Origin: Akkermansia muciniphila
GTDB taxonomy: Bacteria > Verrucomicrobiota > Verrucomicrobiia > Verrucomicrobiales > V1-33
Length of the DNA stretch: 63,073 nt
Assembly: GCA_943333275.1 (NCBI GenBank)
Contig: CALQSQ010000020.1
Span: 1 to 63,073, forward strand
Direction of reading: 5' to 3'
Position numbers and translations under genes: made by a program. Within the stretch, counting starts at the first letter, position 1. Each line of letters begins with the position of its first letter. Of this stretch, positions 1 to 8,681 are shown piece after piece. The notes under the pieces are model-generated. The model saw only the letters and a program-made list of their open reading frames with translations, had not been told where the DNA came from and did no database searches.

Positions 1-372
1 ACTTTCCTCATCGATACCGGAGCCTATGACGGTTGCTTCCATTTGGAGTTCTCCAAACGTGCCAAATTGGAAATGGGCCCCATGGATCAGAAAATTCAGG
101 GCATCGGAGGAACCGCACCCGCCGCCACCACCAAAGTGCCCCTCTTGAAAATGGGTGAAGCGATCATCAAGGATCGCGAAGTTCTCTCTGCCGACCTGTT
201 CAGAAGCGAGGACAAGAACGCCCCCGTCAAAGGCAACTACGATGCCATTTTCGGCGCCAATTTCCTCCGCCAGTTGGACGCCGTCATCAACTACAAGGAA
301 GGCCGCATGTTCCTTAGGCCGGATAACTCGGACAAGGCCGACAACGCCGACAAGGCGGACCCCAACAACTAG
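1..372 (+). CDS. Retropepsin-like aspartic protease, C-terminal part (5' end outside window)
   Basis: The reading frame is open from base 1, so the gene begins upstream of the window. The first codons read TFLIDTGA. The DTGA tetrad preceded by hydrophobic residues is the catalytic signature of retropepsin-like aspartyl proteases, the clan of small bacterial proteins that dimerise to build one active site. Farther on, IFGANFL fits the hydrophobic second motif of this fold, where a Gly sits near the flap-facing strand. The tail is a low-complexity Asp/Lys/Asn/Ala stretch. A TTG at 43 opens a shorter frame but lies after the catalytic Asp, so it is not the start. The stop lies one base from the stop of the convergent next gene. 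Substrate unknown. Confidence 0.72.
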   Translation, partial: TFLIDTGAYDGCFHLEFSKRAKLEMGPMDQKIQGIGGTAPAATTKVPLLKMGEAIIKDREVLSADLFRSEDKNAPVKGNYDAIFGANFLRQLDAVINYKEGRMFLRPDNSDKADNADKADPNN

Positions 373-373
373 G

Positions 374-1678
374 CTAGCGCCAGTTCGCAGGCAGGTTCGG
401 CTTGGTCTTCAGCAGAATGTCCAGAATCGCCTGGCGTTCGCTGGCCGACAGGTGTTCGTATCCCTTCACGGGGTTCGTGGCGGTGAGGATTTCATGCAAC
501 CGATCGTACAGCATGGTCAAAAATTCCTGCGGCAGCGAATCCCATTCGAGCGAGTAAATCAGGTAGCTGCACCGGTATTTGAACAACCGGTTGAGCAACT
601 GCAGATCCTTGAGCGATTTGCCATCCGGTGTGGCCTTTTTGTTCTTCATGAACCCTTCCACGAAGGCCGGTGAACCATCGATGCCTCCTTCGGGAAGTTC
701 GGCCTCACCACAAAAGAGCAGGAACTCCAACACCTTCTCCACCTGGGATCGCGCCACAGTCAGCGCAGAGCCTGAGAGACCATCGCCGGGAGCCTCGCCC
801 AGGTCCTTGAGCAGCGCCTTGCGCCGGTCCATGGAATTACGAACATCGTAGCTGGCCTTGGTCAGACGCTGGTGCATTCCCACCTGGTGATCCAGAATCA
901 TCAGGGAAACGATGTCACTGGTCGGCGCGAGATAGCGGTCCGTGTCAAAGAACTCCTTCAAATTCTCCAGATTACTCGAATGTGCTGTATTCAATACCGT
1001 CCGCTCCTTGTCGTTTTCCGCAATCGCATTGCCGCGATGCACGAGCGATCCATGTTTGCCGGTGACATACCATCCCCCCCAGCGAATGTTCAATGGGCTC
1101 TGCTGATCGATCAGGCTGGTGCCCGCCTGGAAGATGGGCTCCCCCTTGGCATTTGGGTAAACGCTGCGCAGCATGAGGCCCGGTAGGTTATCGGTCATGC
1201 CACCCGCATGACAGGGCATGCAGGATTCCGTGCGATCAAATTTCGGCACCGGCCGGTCGGGACGATCGGTATCGAACTGATAGAAAACCGGCCCCAGTTT
1301 CGGATCCATGTGGGTCAGCTCAATCAGCCCACCCGGCACCCAGCCCACATAAGTTTGCTCATTAAAATACAGCGCCCGTGGAGTGGACGGGGAAATGCGG
1401 TCCCGCTGCAGGCTGGTTTTGGAAAATACCAGCACCTGCGAAGTCGGCTCGATCCCGAACTCCTTCAGCAGCTCCTGCACCACCGCCTTGTCATCCTTCA
1501 GCGGCAGCGTCCGCTCCCCCTTGGCCAGAGCCTCCCCCAGCGCACTCACCGGGTTCGGGGCCACCGCCGTCCAGTAATCGAAAGGCGGCTTCTCGTAAAT
1601 AAAATCCTGCCCCCAGCCCACCACATGAAGAGCCAGCGATGTCACGCCAACCCATTTGAAGATACTTGCCTTTACCAT
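374..1678 (-). CDS. Secreted CxxCH haem-motif protein, function unknown
   Basis: A 434-residue protein with an N-terminal hydrophobic segment (residues about 7-23) that looks like an export signal. One haem c attachment motif, CMPCH, lies near residue 153 in the context ESCMPCHAGG. The rest, including the Trp/Gly-rich NIRWGGWYVTG and a helical C-terminal half, matches no enzyme family I can name. Related secreted CxxCH proteins of planctomycetes and verrucomicrobia are usually annotated as hypothetical or cytochrome-like, so an extracytoplasmic electron-transfer role is an inference. It is convergent with the protease gene and divergent from nadA. The first ATG is taken because the signal-like segment follows it directly. 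Confidence 0.7.
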   Translation of the reverse strand: MVKASIFKWVGVTSLALHVVGWGQDFIYEKPPFDYWTAVAPNPVSALGEALAKGERTLPLKDDKAVVQELLKEFGIEPTSQVLVFSKTSLQRDRISPSTPRALYFNEQTYVGWVPGGLIELTHMDPKLGPVFYQFDTDRPDRPVPKFDRTESCMPCHAGGMTDNLPGLMLRSVYPNAKGEPIFQAGTSLIDQQSPLNIRWGGWYVTGKHGSLVHRGNAIAENDKERTVLNTAHSSNLENLKEFFDTDRYLAPTSDIVSLMILDHQVGMHQRLTKASYDVRNSMDRRKALLKDLGEAPGDGLSGSALTVARSQVEKVLEFLLFCGEAELPEGGIDGSPAFVEGFMKNKKATPDGKSLKDLQLLNRLFKYRCSYLIYSLEWDSLPQEFLTMLYDRLHEILTATNPVKGYEHLSASERQAILDILLKTKPNLPANWR

Positions 1679-1804
1679 ACGATTTCATCATCCCACCACC
1701 ACCCGCGGAGTCAACCTCCCCAGCCCCCATGTTCGAGTTAGTTCGTTCATGTCCCCTCGACCCACCATTGACGAGCTTGGAGGAACTGATTAAGTGGGGT
1801 TCCC

Positions 1805-2734
1805 ATGTCGATTGATCTTCAAAAAGATATTCTCCGCCTCAAAAAGGAACGCAACGCGGTCATTCTGGCTCACAATTACCAAATTCGTGAGATCCAGGAG
1901 GTGGCCGATTTTGTGGGTGACTCCCTGGGCCTTTCCTACAAGGCCAAGGAGACGGATGCGGATGTGATTGTGTTCTGCGGCGTGCATTTCATGGCGGAGA
2001 CGGCGAAGATCGTCAATCCCAACAAGATCGTGGTGCTGCCTGACAAGGATGCGGGATGTTCGCTGGAGCAAAGCTGCCCTGCACCGGAACTGGAGGCGTT
2101 CCTGAAAAAACATGCGGACAAGAATTATTACGTCATCGCCTACATTAATTGCAGCGGAGGCGTGAAGGCGCTGAGCGATGTGATCGTCACGAGCGGCAAC
2201 GCCAAACGCATCGTCGAACGCGCGCCTGCGGATCGCAATCTGCTCTTCGTGCCGGACGCGAACCTCGGCGGCTGGGTGATGGAACAGACGGGGCGCAAGA
2301 TGGAACTCTGGCAGGGGGCGTGTTACGTCCATGTGGAATTCACGCGGGAGAGCATCGAAAAGATCCGCGCGGAACATCCGGAAGCCCCCGTGGTGGCGCA
2401 CCCGGAATGCACGTTCGCCGTGCGACTGCTGGCCGATGAAGTTTGCAGCACGGAGAAGATGGTCAGTTACTGCAAGGCCAGTCCCGCCAGGGCCTTTGTC
2501 ATCGTCACGGAAAGCGGCATGCTCCACCGCCTGCGCCGTGAACTACCCGACAAAATTTTCATCCCCGGCCCCACCGACCACTGCGCCTGCGCCGACTGCC
2601 GTTACATGAAAATGAACACGCTCGAAAAGCTCCATCGCTGTCTCGACAAGCTCAGCCCCCGCGTGGAAATGCCGGAGGACCTGCGTAAAAAAGCCGAGGC
2701 GCCGATCCTACGGATGCTGGAATGGAGCCGCTAG
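1805..2734 (+). CDS. nadA: Quinolinate synthase
   Basis: NadA condenses iminoaspartate (made by NadB or an aspartate dehydrogenase) with dihydroxyacetone phosphate to give quinolinate, the first pyridine intermediate of de novo NAD synthesis. It is a cytosolic [4Fe-4S] enzyme. The 309-residue length fits the family. Visible family features are AHNYQ near residue 22, DKDAGCSLEQSC (Cys85), AHPEC (Cys202), VTESGM near 234, and the CxCxxC-type segment CACADC at 260-265, which would supply the three cluster cysteines. The usual YINTSA segment reads YINCSGG here, a small departure. No nadB or nadC is adjacent. The gene stands alone, 126 bp from the divergent CxxCH gene. Confidence 0.95.
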   Translation: MSIDLQKDILRLKKERNAVILAHNYQIREIQEVADFVGDSLGLSYKAKETDADVIVFCGVHFMAETAKIVNPNKIVVLPDKDAGCSLEQSCPAPELEAFLKKHADKNYYVIAYINCSGGVKALSDVIVTSGNAKRIVERAPADRNLLFVPDANLGGWVMEQTGRKMELWQGACYVHVEFTRESIEKIRAEHPEAPVVAHPECTFAVRLLADEVCSTEKMVSYCKASPARAFVIVTESGMLHRLRRELPDKIFIPGPTDHCACADCRYMKMNTLEKLHRCLDKLSPRVEMPEDLRKKAEAPILRMLEWSR

Positions 2735-2820
2735 GCTTGCCGGGCGCGACCGGCGGGTGAGGTATTTTGCAAAGGAATGTCGGATTTCCAATTCCGGCCC
2801 GTTCTGATAACTTGGACGAT

Positions 2821-2916
2821 ATGCACAGCGATCCTCCCATCAGCATTGAAACCACCGCGGACGACCGCGAGTTCCTGCGCCGCTACATTCAGGGGAGTTC
2901 CGAGACCGCCTTTGCT
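2821..2916 (+). pseudogene. 5' stub of an ECF-type sigma factor gene
   Basis: From the ATG at 2821 the first 32 codons read like the beginning of a verrucomicrobial/planctomycete ECF sigma factor: acidic start, then DREFLRRYIQGSSETAFA. This is the pattern of region 2 helix 1, which normally continues as ELV(R/D)RH. After codon 32 the similarity stops and the sequence becomes GRKWGRTVED with no sigma-factor features. No region 2.3-2.4 or region 4 occurs downstream. I read it as a remnant left by a deletion joining this start to the decayed gene that follows. The call rests on about 18 recognisable residues, so it is an inference. Confidence 0.5.
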
Positions 2917-3082
2917 GGCAGGAAATGGGGGCGGACCGTGGAGGATTCACCCGCTCACTTGTCCAGTCCAGCAAGCTCCATTTCTGCAAGCGACCGAATC
3001 AACCCGACCCTTCCTCTTCCAGCTTTCCGTGCTTGGCTGGACTCTCCAGCTGCCAGTATTTTCGCAAACCCAAAACTTCACC

Positions 3083-3751
3083 ATGCATGAACGGGGAACC
3101 TTCACCACCGTGATGGGATCGGACGGCAAGCATCTCGATGGGGTGAAGCGCAAGGATGCCCCATTGCCAAAATTCGTCTACCAACTGGACGATCTGCATC
3201 CAGTCGATGATGGCACTACCAAGGGGCTGGATTACAGCCGCGCCCTAGCGCATGTGAATGTGTGCATGGAAACACCCGTGATCTATTTCTACACGGAACC
3301 GGTAAACCTGACCAGCCAGTCATTCCGCGCCGATTAGAAAGAAGCTCTCCATCAGGATGGCCTGAAATTTCTCATGAAGGCGGGCCTCCTTCGCAAGGAG
3401 GCCGATGCCATGCTCCAAACGTGGTGGAACGATTACTTTGGGAAGCCCGGCCTGCGTGTGTTCTGGCTGGTTCCCGGAGCTTATTTGGACAAGGTCCTGC
3501 CACTCCACATTTCCCCCACCCCGCAGCAATCCGCACGCGTGATGGTGGGCAGGGCGGAAATCCTCACCCCTGCCTTTGAGAAACGTTTGATGGAAGACTT
3601 TGCCCTGGAGGAAACCGGGCGGCCCAATCCCTGGCACGCCAACCGATTTTTCCCGGCCTATGCAAACCGGGTGCTCCAACTCCGGGCAGCAGTGGAAAGA
3701 AAACCAGCCGAACCCGCCGAGCCGGCAACTCCTCTGCAGAGCACGCCCTAA
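3083..3751 (+). pseudogene. Decayed gene for a secreted protein of unknown function (nonsense codon and internal deletion)
   Basis: One frame holds two recognisable parts separated by a TAG at 3335-3337. The upstream part ends with METPVIYFYTEP, and the downstream part carries LRKEADAMLQTWW, PGLRVFWLVP, LPLHISPTP and RVMVGRAEILTP. From memory, these are the beginning and end motifs of a family of uncharacterised secreted proteins in planctomycetes, verrucomicrobia and acidobacteria. There the two parts are separated by a few hundred residues. Here the middle is missing and the stop falls at the join, so the gene is broken. Sequence between the sigma-factor stub and 3083 is open in this frame but not recognisable. 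The decay suggests a deletion followed by drift. Confidence 0.6.
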
Positions 3752-3766
3752 CTGCGCAGGCCGGGC

Positions 3767-4879
3767 CTAACGCGTCACTTCCTCCAGAAACCGCAGCATG
3801 GCCCATTCGGTGATTTGCCCGCCGGGGCCATTGGCATTGTAGTCGAAGGCGTGCGTGGCCCAGGGGAGTTCCAGATAATGATGATGCACTCCCTGCTCGC
3901 GAAGTTTTTCCGCCAGGCGCTGGCTTTGTTTTACCCAGACCATTTCATCCATCGTGCCATGGATCAGCAGCATCGGCACGCTGCTGGGATTCACGAATCG
4001 GATGCCGCTGGCGGAATCATACTCGGCTTGCTTCTCCTTTGGCGGGCCGCCCAGATACTGCCGGAGCAGTTTGTCGGAATCGAGGATGTCGTGAGGGTCG
4101 GCATAGGTCCATGCGAAATTTAAATCCGCCGGTGCATAGAGTGAAATGCAGCCGACGATGGCGGGATCGTTGGCACCGAGGGCGACGGCGGAGGCGATCT
4201 GTCCGCCGGCGGAGCGGCCGAGCAGGACGAATTGATCCGGCTTGAGGCCGTAGCCCTCCGCCCCGGCCTGCAAGAAATGCATCGCATCCAGCACATCCGT
4301 TCGTTGTGCCGGCCAGGGATCTTTCGGGGCCAGACGGTAATCGATCGAGGCCACGGCGTATCCCTGTTTCTGCAGCATCGCGCAGCATTCAGGAAACTCC
4401 CTGCGCGATCCACTGTCCCAGCCTCCGAGATGGATCACGATGACACAGGGGGCGGGCTGACGGCCGGCGCTGGGATAGAAATCCATGAGCAGCGATTCGC
4501 CGTCGTGCTCGGCAAATTTTAAAGTCACGGGAGCGCCGGCGGATTTCGCGACGGGCGTCCAGAGTTTCGCCCAGGAAAAGACGGGCGGCGCGTCGACATT
4601 TCCAAATTGCTCCGGCAGGGATCGCGCCAGCCAGGCGGCGCGCACGGAGGACGACATGAGCAGAACCAGCGCACACAACGCCGCCACAGCAGACCAACTC
4701 CGCCAGGGCCCGGCCACCAGCAGCAACAGCGCCCCCAGCGCGAACCAATGGCCAAATTCCGTGGCACCGACCTGCACTTGAAACAGCCACACCACCTTGG
4801 CGGGGATCAGGGCGACCATTCCAAAAAGCAGCATGACCAGCGCCCATCCCAATCGCAGTGCGACATACACTTTCAACAT
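3767..4879 (-). CDS. Membrane-anchored alpha/beta hydrolase (esterase/lipase family)
   Basis: About 370 residues from the ATG at 4879; the longer frame to 4999 adds a charged leader with no coding look. The N-terminal 100 residues hold roughly three hydrophobic segments, and the C-terminal part is a BD-FAE/HSL-like esterase domain. Catalytic features are HLGGW (oxyanion-hole region, normally HGGG), GRSAGG as the nucleophile elbow, an Asp in HGTMDEM and the final His in ATHAFD. The hydrolase domain probably faces the periplasm, hydrolysing an ester or peptide substrate I cannot name. It is divergent from the GNAT-like gene across a 205-bp AT-richer spacer that likely holds both promoters, though no clear -35/-10 pair stood out. 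Confidence 0.8.
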   Translation of the reverse strand: MLKVYVALRLGWALVMLLFGMVALIPAKVVWLFQVQVGATEFGHWFALGALLLLVAGPWRSWSAVAALCALVLLMSSSVRAAWLARSLPEQFGNVDAPPVFSWAKLWTPVAKSAGAPVTLKFAEHDGESLLMDFYPSAGRQPAPCVIVIHLGGWDSGSRREFPECCAMLQKQGYAVASIDYRLAPKDPWPAQRTDVLDAMHFLQAGAEGYGLKPDQFVLLGRSAGGQIASAVALGANDPAIVGCISLYAPADLNFAWTYADPHDILDSDKLLRQYLGGPPKEKQAEYDSASGIRFVNPSSVPMLLIHGTMDEMVWVKQSQRLAEKLREQGVHHHYLELPWATHAFDYNANGPGGQITEWAMLRFLEEVTR

Positions 4880-5084
4880 GACATGGTGCCTAATCGGAAA
4901 ATTGCTGCCCTGCAAGCGCATCGGAAAGATGTCCTGCTCAATCTGTGACAGCGGCCTCCTCTGGTTTATTCTGGCAATAATAATTTGCACAATCCACATT
5001 TTTCAGGTCTCATACGAGGTAATTCATTGCTTTTTTAACAAAATTCATATCGATCCCGCGACCAGGCGCCCCCCTCCCGCCATC

Positions 5085-6275
5085 ATGATTCAAGAAATGC
5101 CCAGCGGCCTAACCCCTGGCAAAGTGGAAGTCACTCGACCCCGAAGATTAGAGGCCTGCCCGCAATGGAGGTTTCAATTCACGCGGGGAATCGAAGGACT
5201 CACCGCCATTGAGGCAATTTGGGAAGACCTGGCGGACTCCGATCCCCACCTGGCCTTTTATCAATGCCCCGCCTGGGCCCGTGCGTATCTGGAGCATCTT
5301 GCCCCCGATCCGGAGGCGCTCGTCTGGGTGACTGGATGGAGGGGGCTTGCTCTCGGGTTGGTCCTCCCGCTCGAACAATTCGGCTCGAAATTATGCCTCC
5401 TGCACCACGATCATATGACCCTTGCCGATGCTCTGGCACCCGGCCTGGATGACAGCATCTGGCCGCAGTTGCGTGCCTGGCTGAGCGGCCCGAAAGGTCC
5501 TGGGAATGCGGCTTTGAGATTTCCTGCGATTCCTTCCCATGGGGTGCTGGGGCGCTGGCTGGAGTTGTTTCCGGAGCCACTGTCCTTGCTACGTAATCTG
5601 GACGGCAGCGCCTGGCTGTCCTGCGAACGCAGTTATTCGGAAATCCTCAAGGGCGCCAGCGCCAATCACCGCAGCAATCTGTCGAGGGGTTTGAAACGCG
5701 CCGAGAAGCTCGGCCCACTGCGCTACGAAAGTTTTTCCCATCCGGACGAATTGACATCGGCCATGCCCCATTTTCTGAGCATCGAGGCCTCCGGCTGGAA
5801 GGGCAAGCAGGGCGGAGCAGTGTCGTGCAAGGCCGAACTGGTCGCCTTCTACAAAGGCCTGTGCTCAAGTCTCGGGACCCGGCAGCGATGCGAAATCGAT
5901 CTCCTCTGGCTCGGCACCGACCCCATCGCGACGATTTTCTGGTTCCGGACCGGAGGCACCCTGCACCTGCAGAAAATCGCTTACCTTGAGGATCACGGCG
6001 AACTTGGGCCGGGTCGACTCATCATGGCCGAAGCGCTGCAACGCGCCTGCGCGGATCCCTCCCTGCATGGAGTCAGCTTCATAACCCGATGCCCCTGGGC
6101 GGACGGGTGGCGCACGAAGATTGCCCCGGTGTGCTCCTGGACACTGTTCCCGGATACCTGGCGGGGTCGATTTGCTTTCACTCTGAATCGCGCCAAAATT
6201 TCCCTCAAAAATCGTCTGCGGCGTTTGCTGAAAAAACCAACCGCCCAGGCTGGCTCCACCCATGTGATTTCGTAG
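5085..6275 (+). CDS. GNAT-superfamily acyltransferase, BioF2-like/CelD type
   Basis: The 397-residue protein from the ATG at 5085 resembles the Acetyltransf_6 (BioF2-like, CelD/BcsL) branch of the GNAT fold. It has an N-terminal half-domain with FYQCPAWARAYLEHL, then ASANHRSNLSRGLKRAEKLG, the segment that usually precedes the acceptor-binding region. The C-terminal GNAT half includes FRTGGTLHLQKIAY and GPGRLIMAEALQ. Relatives act in exopolysaccharide or cellulose export loci and in aminoacyl transfer to cell-wall precursors; the substrate here is not evident. The following gene is a membrane acyltransferase on the same strand, so a surface-glycan role is plausible. The frame extends upstream to 4797, but that part overlaps the opposite gene and is not conserved-looking. 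Confidence 0.72.
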   Translation: MIQEMPSGLTPGKVEVTRPRRLEACPQWRFQFTRGIEGLTAIEAIWEDLADSDPHLAFYQCPAWARAYLEHLAPDPEALVWVTGWRGLALGLVLPLEQFGSKLCLLHHDHMTLADALAPGLDDSIWPQLRAWLSGPKGPGNAALRFPAIPSHGVLGRWLELFPEPLSLLRNLDGSAWLSCERSYSEILKGASANHRSNLSRGLKRAEKLGPLRYESFSHPDELTSAMPHFLSIEASGWKGKQGGAVSCKAELVAFYKGLCSSLGTRQRCEIDLLWLGTDPIATIFWFRTGGTLHLQKIAYLEDHGELGPGRLIMAEALQRACADPSLHGVSFITRCPWADGWRTKIAPVCSWTLFPDTWRGRFAFTLNRAKISLKNRLRRLLKKPTAQAGSTHVIS

Positions 6276-6404
6276 TCCGGAGTCTCCTGGGTGGAGGCCG
6301 CTCTCCAGTTTTTCGGGCCCATCTTGGTTCTCTAATGGTGGGCGCGCGGCAACCTCCCCGTGTCAGGCACCCCACCTTTCGACCCTTGGATCGGGCTTTT
6401 GTGT

Positions 6405-6431
6405 CGCAAATTTTAGAATATTTGCGTTTTT
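6405..6431 (+). terminator. Possible intrinsic terminator
   Basis: A 7-bp inverted repeat (CGCAAAT at 6405-6411, ATTTGCG at 6420-6426) with an 8-base loop is followed directly by five T residues. It lies about 130 bp after the GNAT-like gene and before the acyltransferase. The stem is short and AT-containing, so an operator-like dyad is an alternative. Confidence 0.4.
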
Positions 6432-6479
6432 GCCGATTTTCTCATGGTTTTTATGGATAAAGGAGCTAGTCTGGTTTCC

Positions 6480-7691
6480 ATGCCCCCCACATCTCCCAAC
6501 CCGTCAGCACCGCTCAGCAGCTCCAACAACCGCTATCGATCGCTGGACCTTTGGCGGGGAGTGGCGTGTCTGATGCTGGTGCTGTACCATTCCACCTTTT
6601 ATGCAGTCCACGAAATGCATCTGGGGTCGCCCTCCACCTGGAGCCTTCAGGGTATCGGGGTGTGTCTGGTGCAATTCTGCTGGATCGGAGTGCCATTGTT
6701 TTTTGTGGTGAGCGGTTATTGCATCGGAGCCAGCATGGAAAGCCTGCAGCGACGGGGTGGCAGCCTCCGGGATTTTTTTGTCAGGCGTTTTACGAGAATT
6801 TATCCGCCTCTCTGGGCGGCGGCATTTCTGGCCACGGTGATCGCGGTGGGTGTGGCCTGGTTCCAAACCACCGGACTGGCCAATCAACAATCCCCCAACC
6901 TGTCGCAATTCTCAGCGGCGCAGTGGATCGGAAATCTCACGGCCACGGAAAGCTGGCGGGCGACCATCTTTGGCGGTGAGCGCGCCTGGCTGCTTCCCAA
7001 CACGTGGACGTTGTGTTTTGAGGAACAGTTCTACATGCTCAGCGGATTACTGTTCGCTGTCTCCTCACGGCGCTTCTTTTCGCTGGCCATGGCAATGGCT
7101 CTCGTGGTGGTGATCGTCAGGCACCTGTGCCGGTATTTTGGATCCAGCACGGAGGGACTATTCCTGGACGGGCACTGGCTGATGTTTGCCATGGGCCTCG
7201 GTGTCTATCAGGCCGGCAAGTTGCGCGGTCGGCAGCGACGGATGCTGCTGGCGCTGCTGATCATCGGCGCCGCCTACGGCCTGGTGGAACGTCTCACGGC
7301 CCCCACTCAGGGCCATCGGCATGTGGGGGAATATTTGGCCATTGCCGGTCTGTTCAGCCTGACCTTGATCTGGCTGAAAAAATGGGACCAGCGGATCGCA
7401 GGCTCGCGCCTCACGCGACCGCTGGCCTGGGTGGGCAAACGCTCCTACAGCATTTATCTGACGCATTTTCCGCTGGTGGTGGGGCTCGCATGGTTGATGG
7501 CGCGGGCTGGGATGAATTCAGATGGCATGACGCTTGCGCTGACGATTCCGATCTGCCTCGTCCTGGCCCTGCCGCTCGGCGCCCTGTTCTTCCGCCTGGT
7601 GGAATCCCGCTACATTCCCGCTCCCTACGTCGCCGCAACGGCCCCGGCGCAGGATCACAAGGAATTGCAGCCCAACCCCGGCCTGAGTTAA
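6480..7691 (+). CDS. Acyltransferase family 3 membrane protein (OafA/YrhL type)
   Basis: A polytopic protein of about 403 residues with the acyltransferase-3 hallmark at the N-terminus: YRSLDLWRGVACLMLVLYH, whose invariant His is in the first membrane helix. RRFTRIYPPLW (the RxxR-type motif) follows around residue 100. About ten hydrophobic segments follow, with NTWTLCFEEQFY (a W-x-L-x-x-E-x-Y/F element) in the middle and SYSIYLTHFPLV near the end. Such enzymes move acetyl or other acyl groups onto O-antigen, exopolysaccharide or peptidoglycan sugars at the inner membrane. I chose ATG 6480. An upstream ATG at 6444 is in frame, and an AAGGAG at 6460-6465 sits 14 bases before 6480. Convergent with the next gene. 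Confidence 0.9.
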   Translation: MPPTSPNPSAPLSSSNNRYRSLDLWRGVACLMLVLYHSTFYAVHEMHLGSPSTWSLQGIGVCLVQFCWIGVPLFFVVSGYCIGASMESLQRRGGSLRDFFVRRFTRIYPPLWAAAFLATVIAVGVAWFQTTGLANQQSPNLSQFSAAQWIGNLTATESWRATIFGGERAWLLPNTWTLCFEEQFYMLSGLLFAVSSRRFFSLAMAMALVVVIVRHLCRYFGSSTEGLFLDGHWLMFAMGLGVYQAGKLRGRQRRMLLALLIIGAAYGLVERLTAPTQGHRHVGEYLAIAGLFSLTLIWLKKWDQRIAGSRLTRPLAWVGKRSYSIYLTHFPLVVGLAWLMARAGMNSDGMTLALTIPICLVLALPLGALFFRLVESRYIPAPYVAATAPAQDHKELQPNPGLS

Positions 7692-7718
7692 GTCCCGGCG
7701 CAGGACACCAAACCGCCG

Positions 7719-8681
7719 CTATTTCGCCCGGGCCTTTTCGACCACTTCTTTCAGCGTGACCGCCTTGCCACCCTGACGCTTGGATTCATCGGCGGCCTCC
7801 ATGAAAGCGAAAAGTTCGAGGGTTTCGGCAGCCTGGACGGGGGGGACTTTGGTTTGGAAAAATTTCACGATCTCCACGACCAGCGGCTCATAACCATCGA
7901 ACGATCCCACGGGGGCTTCGCCCTTCTCTCCCTTTGCCAAGCCACCGTAGGCGGTGCTCTCGCGAAAAGTGCCGGTGCGGCCCCCGCTCCAGTGCCCCAC
8001 CACCTCAATCTTGCCGTCCGCCGTGGTCCTGCGTTCCACACTTTCGCAACCGGTCCCCATCACCGTGAAGAGAGATTCACAACCGTGCACACCATACCAA
8101 AAAAGATCGGGATGATGCGGTTCCAGCGGCGATGGACTGGTGGTCTCGGCGCTCAGCACCTTGCCGATGCTGCCGCCGCGCACCTCCTGGGTGTTCTTCG
8201 CGAAACGCAGGGAGGAGGACGAGAACAGCGGCACTTTGGCTTCGGCTGCAAGACGGAAGATTTCCATGGCTTCCGCCAGCGTGCCTCCGACCGGCTTGTC
8301 GATGTAAACAGGCTTCCGCGCGGCAATCACCACCTTCGCTGCCGCCAGGTGCGGCCGGCCATCGACATGTTCAATGAGCACGGCATCCACATCGGCGCAC
8401 ATCGCCTCGATGGTATCGTAAATTTTCACTCCATATTTCTCCCGCAGCACCGTGGAGTATTCCTCCACATGCTCCAGGCTCTTCTCCACATCCGCGCTGC
8501 CGCCTTTTACTGCGGCCACCACCCTGGCGCCCGCAGGATGGCCCTTGGCGTCGGGATTGTTGATGGTCTCGGTGAAGGCCGTGACGTGCGAGGTATCAAG
8601 ACCAATGATGCCAATCCGGATGACATCTTCGGCGTGAGACAGTGTGGAAAACAGCATGAGGGCGAGCAGGGATAGTTTCAT
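7719..8681 (-). CDS. Secreted Gfo/Idh/MocA-family oxidoreductase
   Basis: A 320-residue protein starting with a cleavable signal peptide (MKLSLLALMLFSTLSHA), then a Rossmann domain beginning IRIGIIGLDTSHV. The family EKP-like motif appears as IDKPVGGTLAEAM, and the C-terminal alpha/beta substrate domain follows. Most Gfo/Idh proteins are cytosolic NAD(P)-dependent sugar dehydrogenases. Exported versions are common in planctomycetes and verrucomicrobia, and their cofactor supply is unclear. The glycine-rich loop GIIGLDTS is poorer in Gly than the classical GxGxxG, so NAD binding may be weakened. Its ATG overlaps the stop of the upstream haem dehydrogenase by 4 bp, so the two are co-translated and probably act on the same carbohydrate. 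Confidence 0.85.
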   Translation of the reverse strand: MKLSLLALMLFSTLSHAEDVIRIGIIGLDTSHVTAFTETINNPDAKGHPAGARVVAAVKGGSADVEKSLEHVEEYSTVLREKYGVKIYDTIEAMCADVDAVLIEHVDGRPHLAAAKVVIAARKPVYIDKPVGGTLAEAMEIFRLAAEAKVPLFSSSSLRFAKNTQEVRGGSIGKVLSAETTSPSPLEPHHPDLFWYGVHGCESLFTVMGTGCESVERRTTADGKIEVVGHWSGGRTGTFRESTAYGGLAKGEKGEAPVGSFDGYEPLVVEIVKFFQTKVPPVQAAETLELFAFMEAADESKRQGGKAVTLKEVVEKARAK

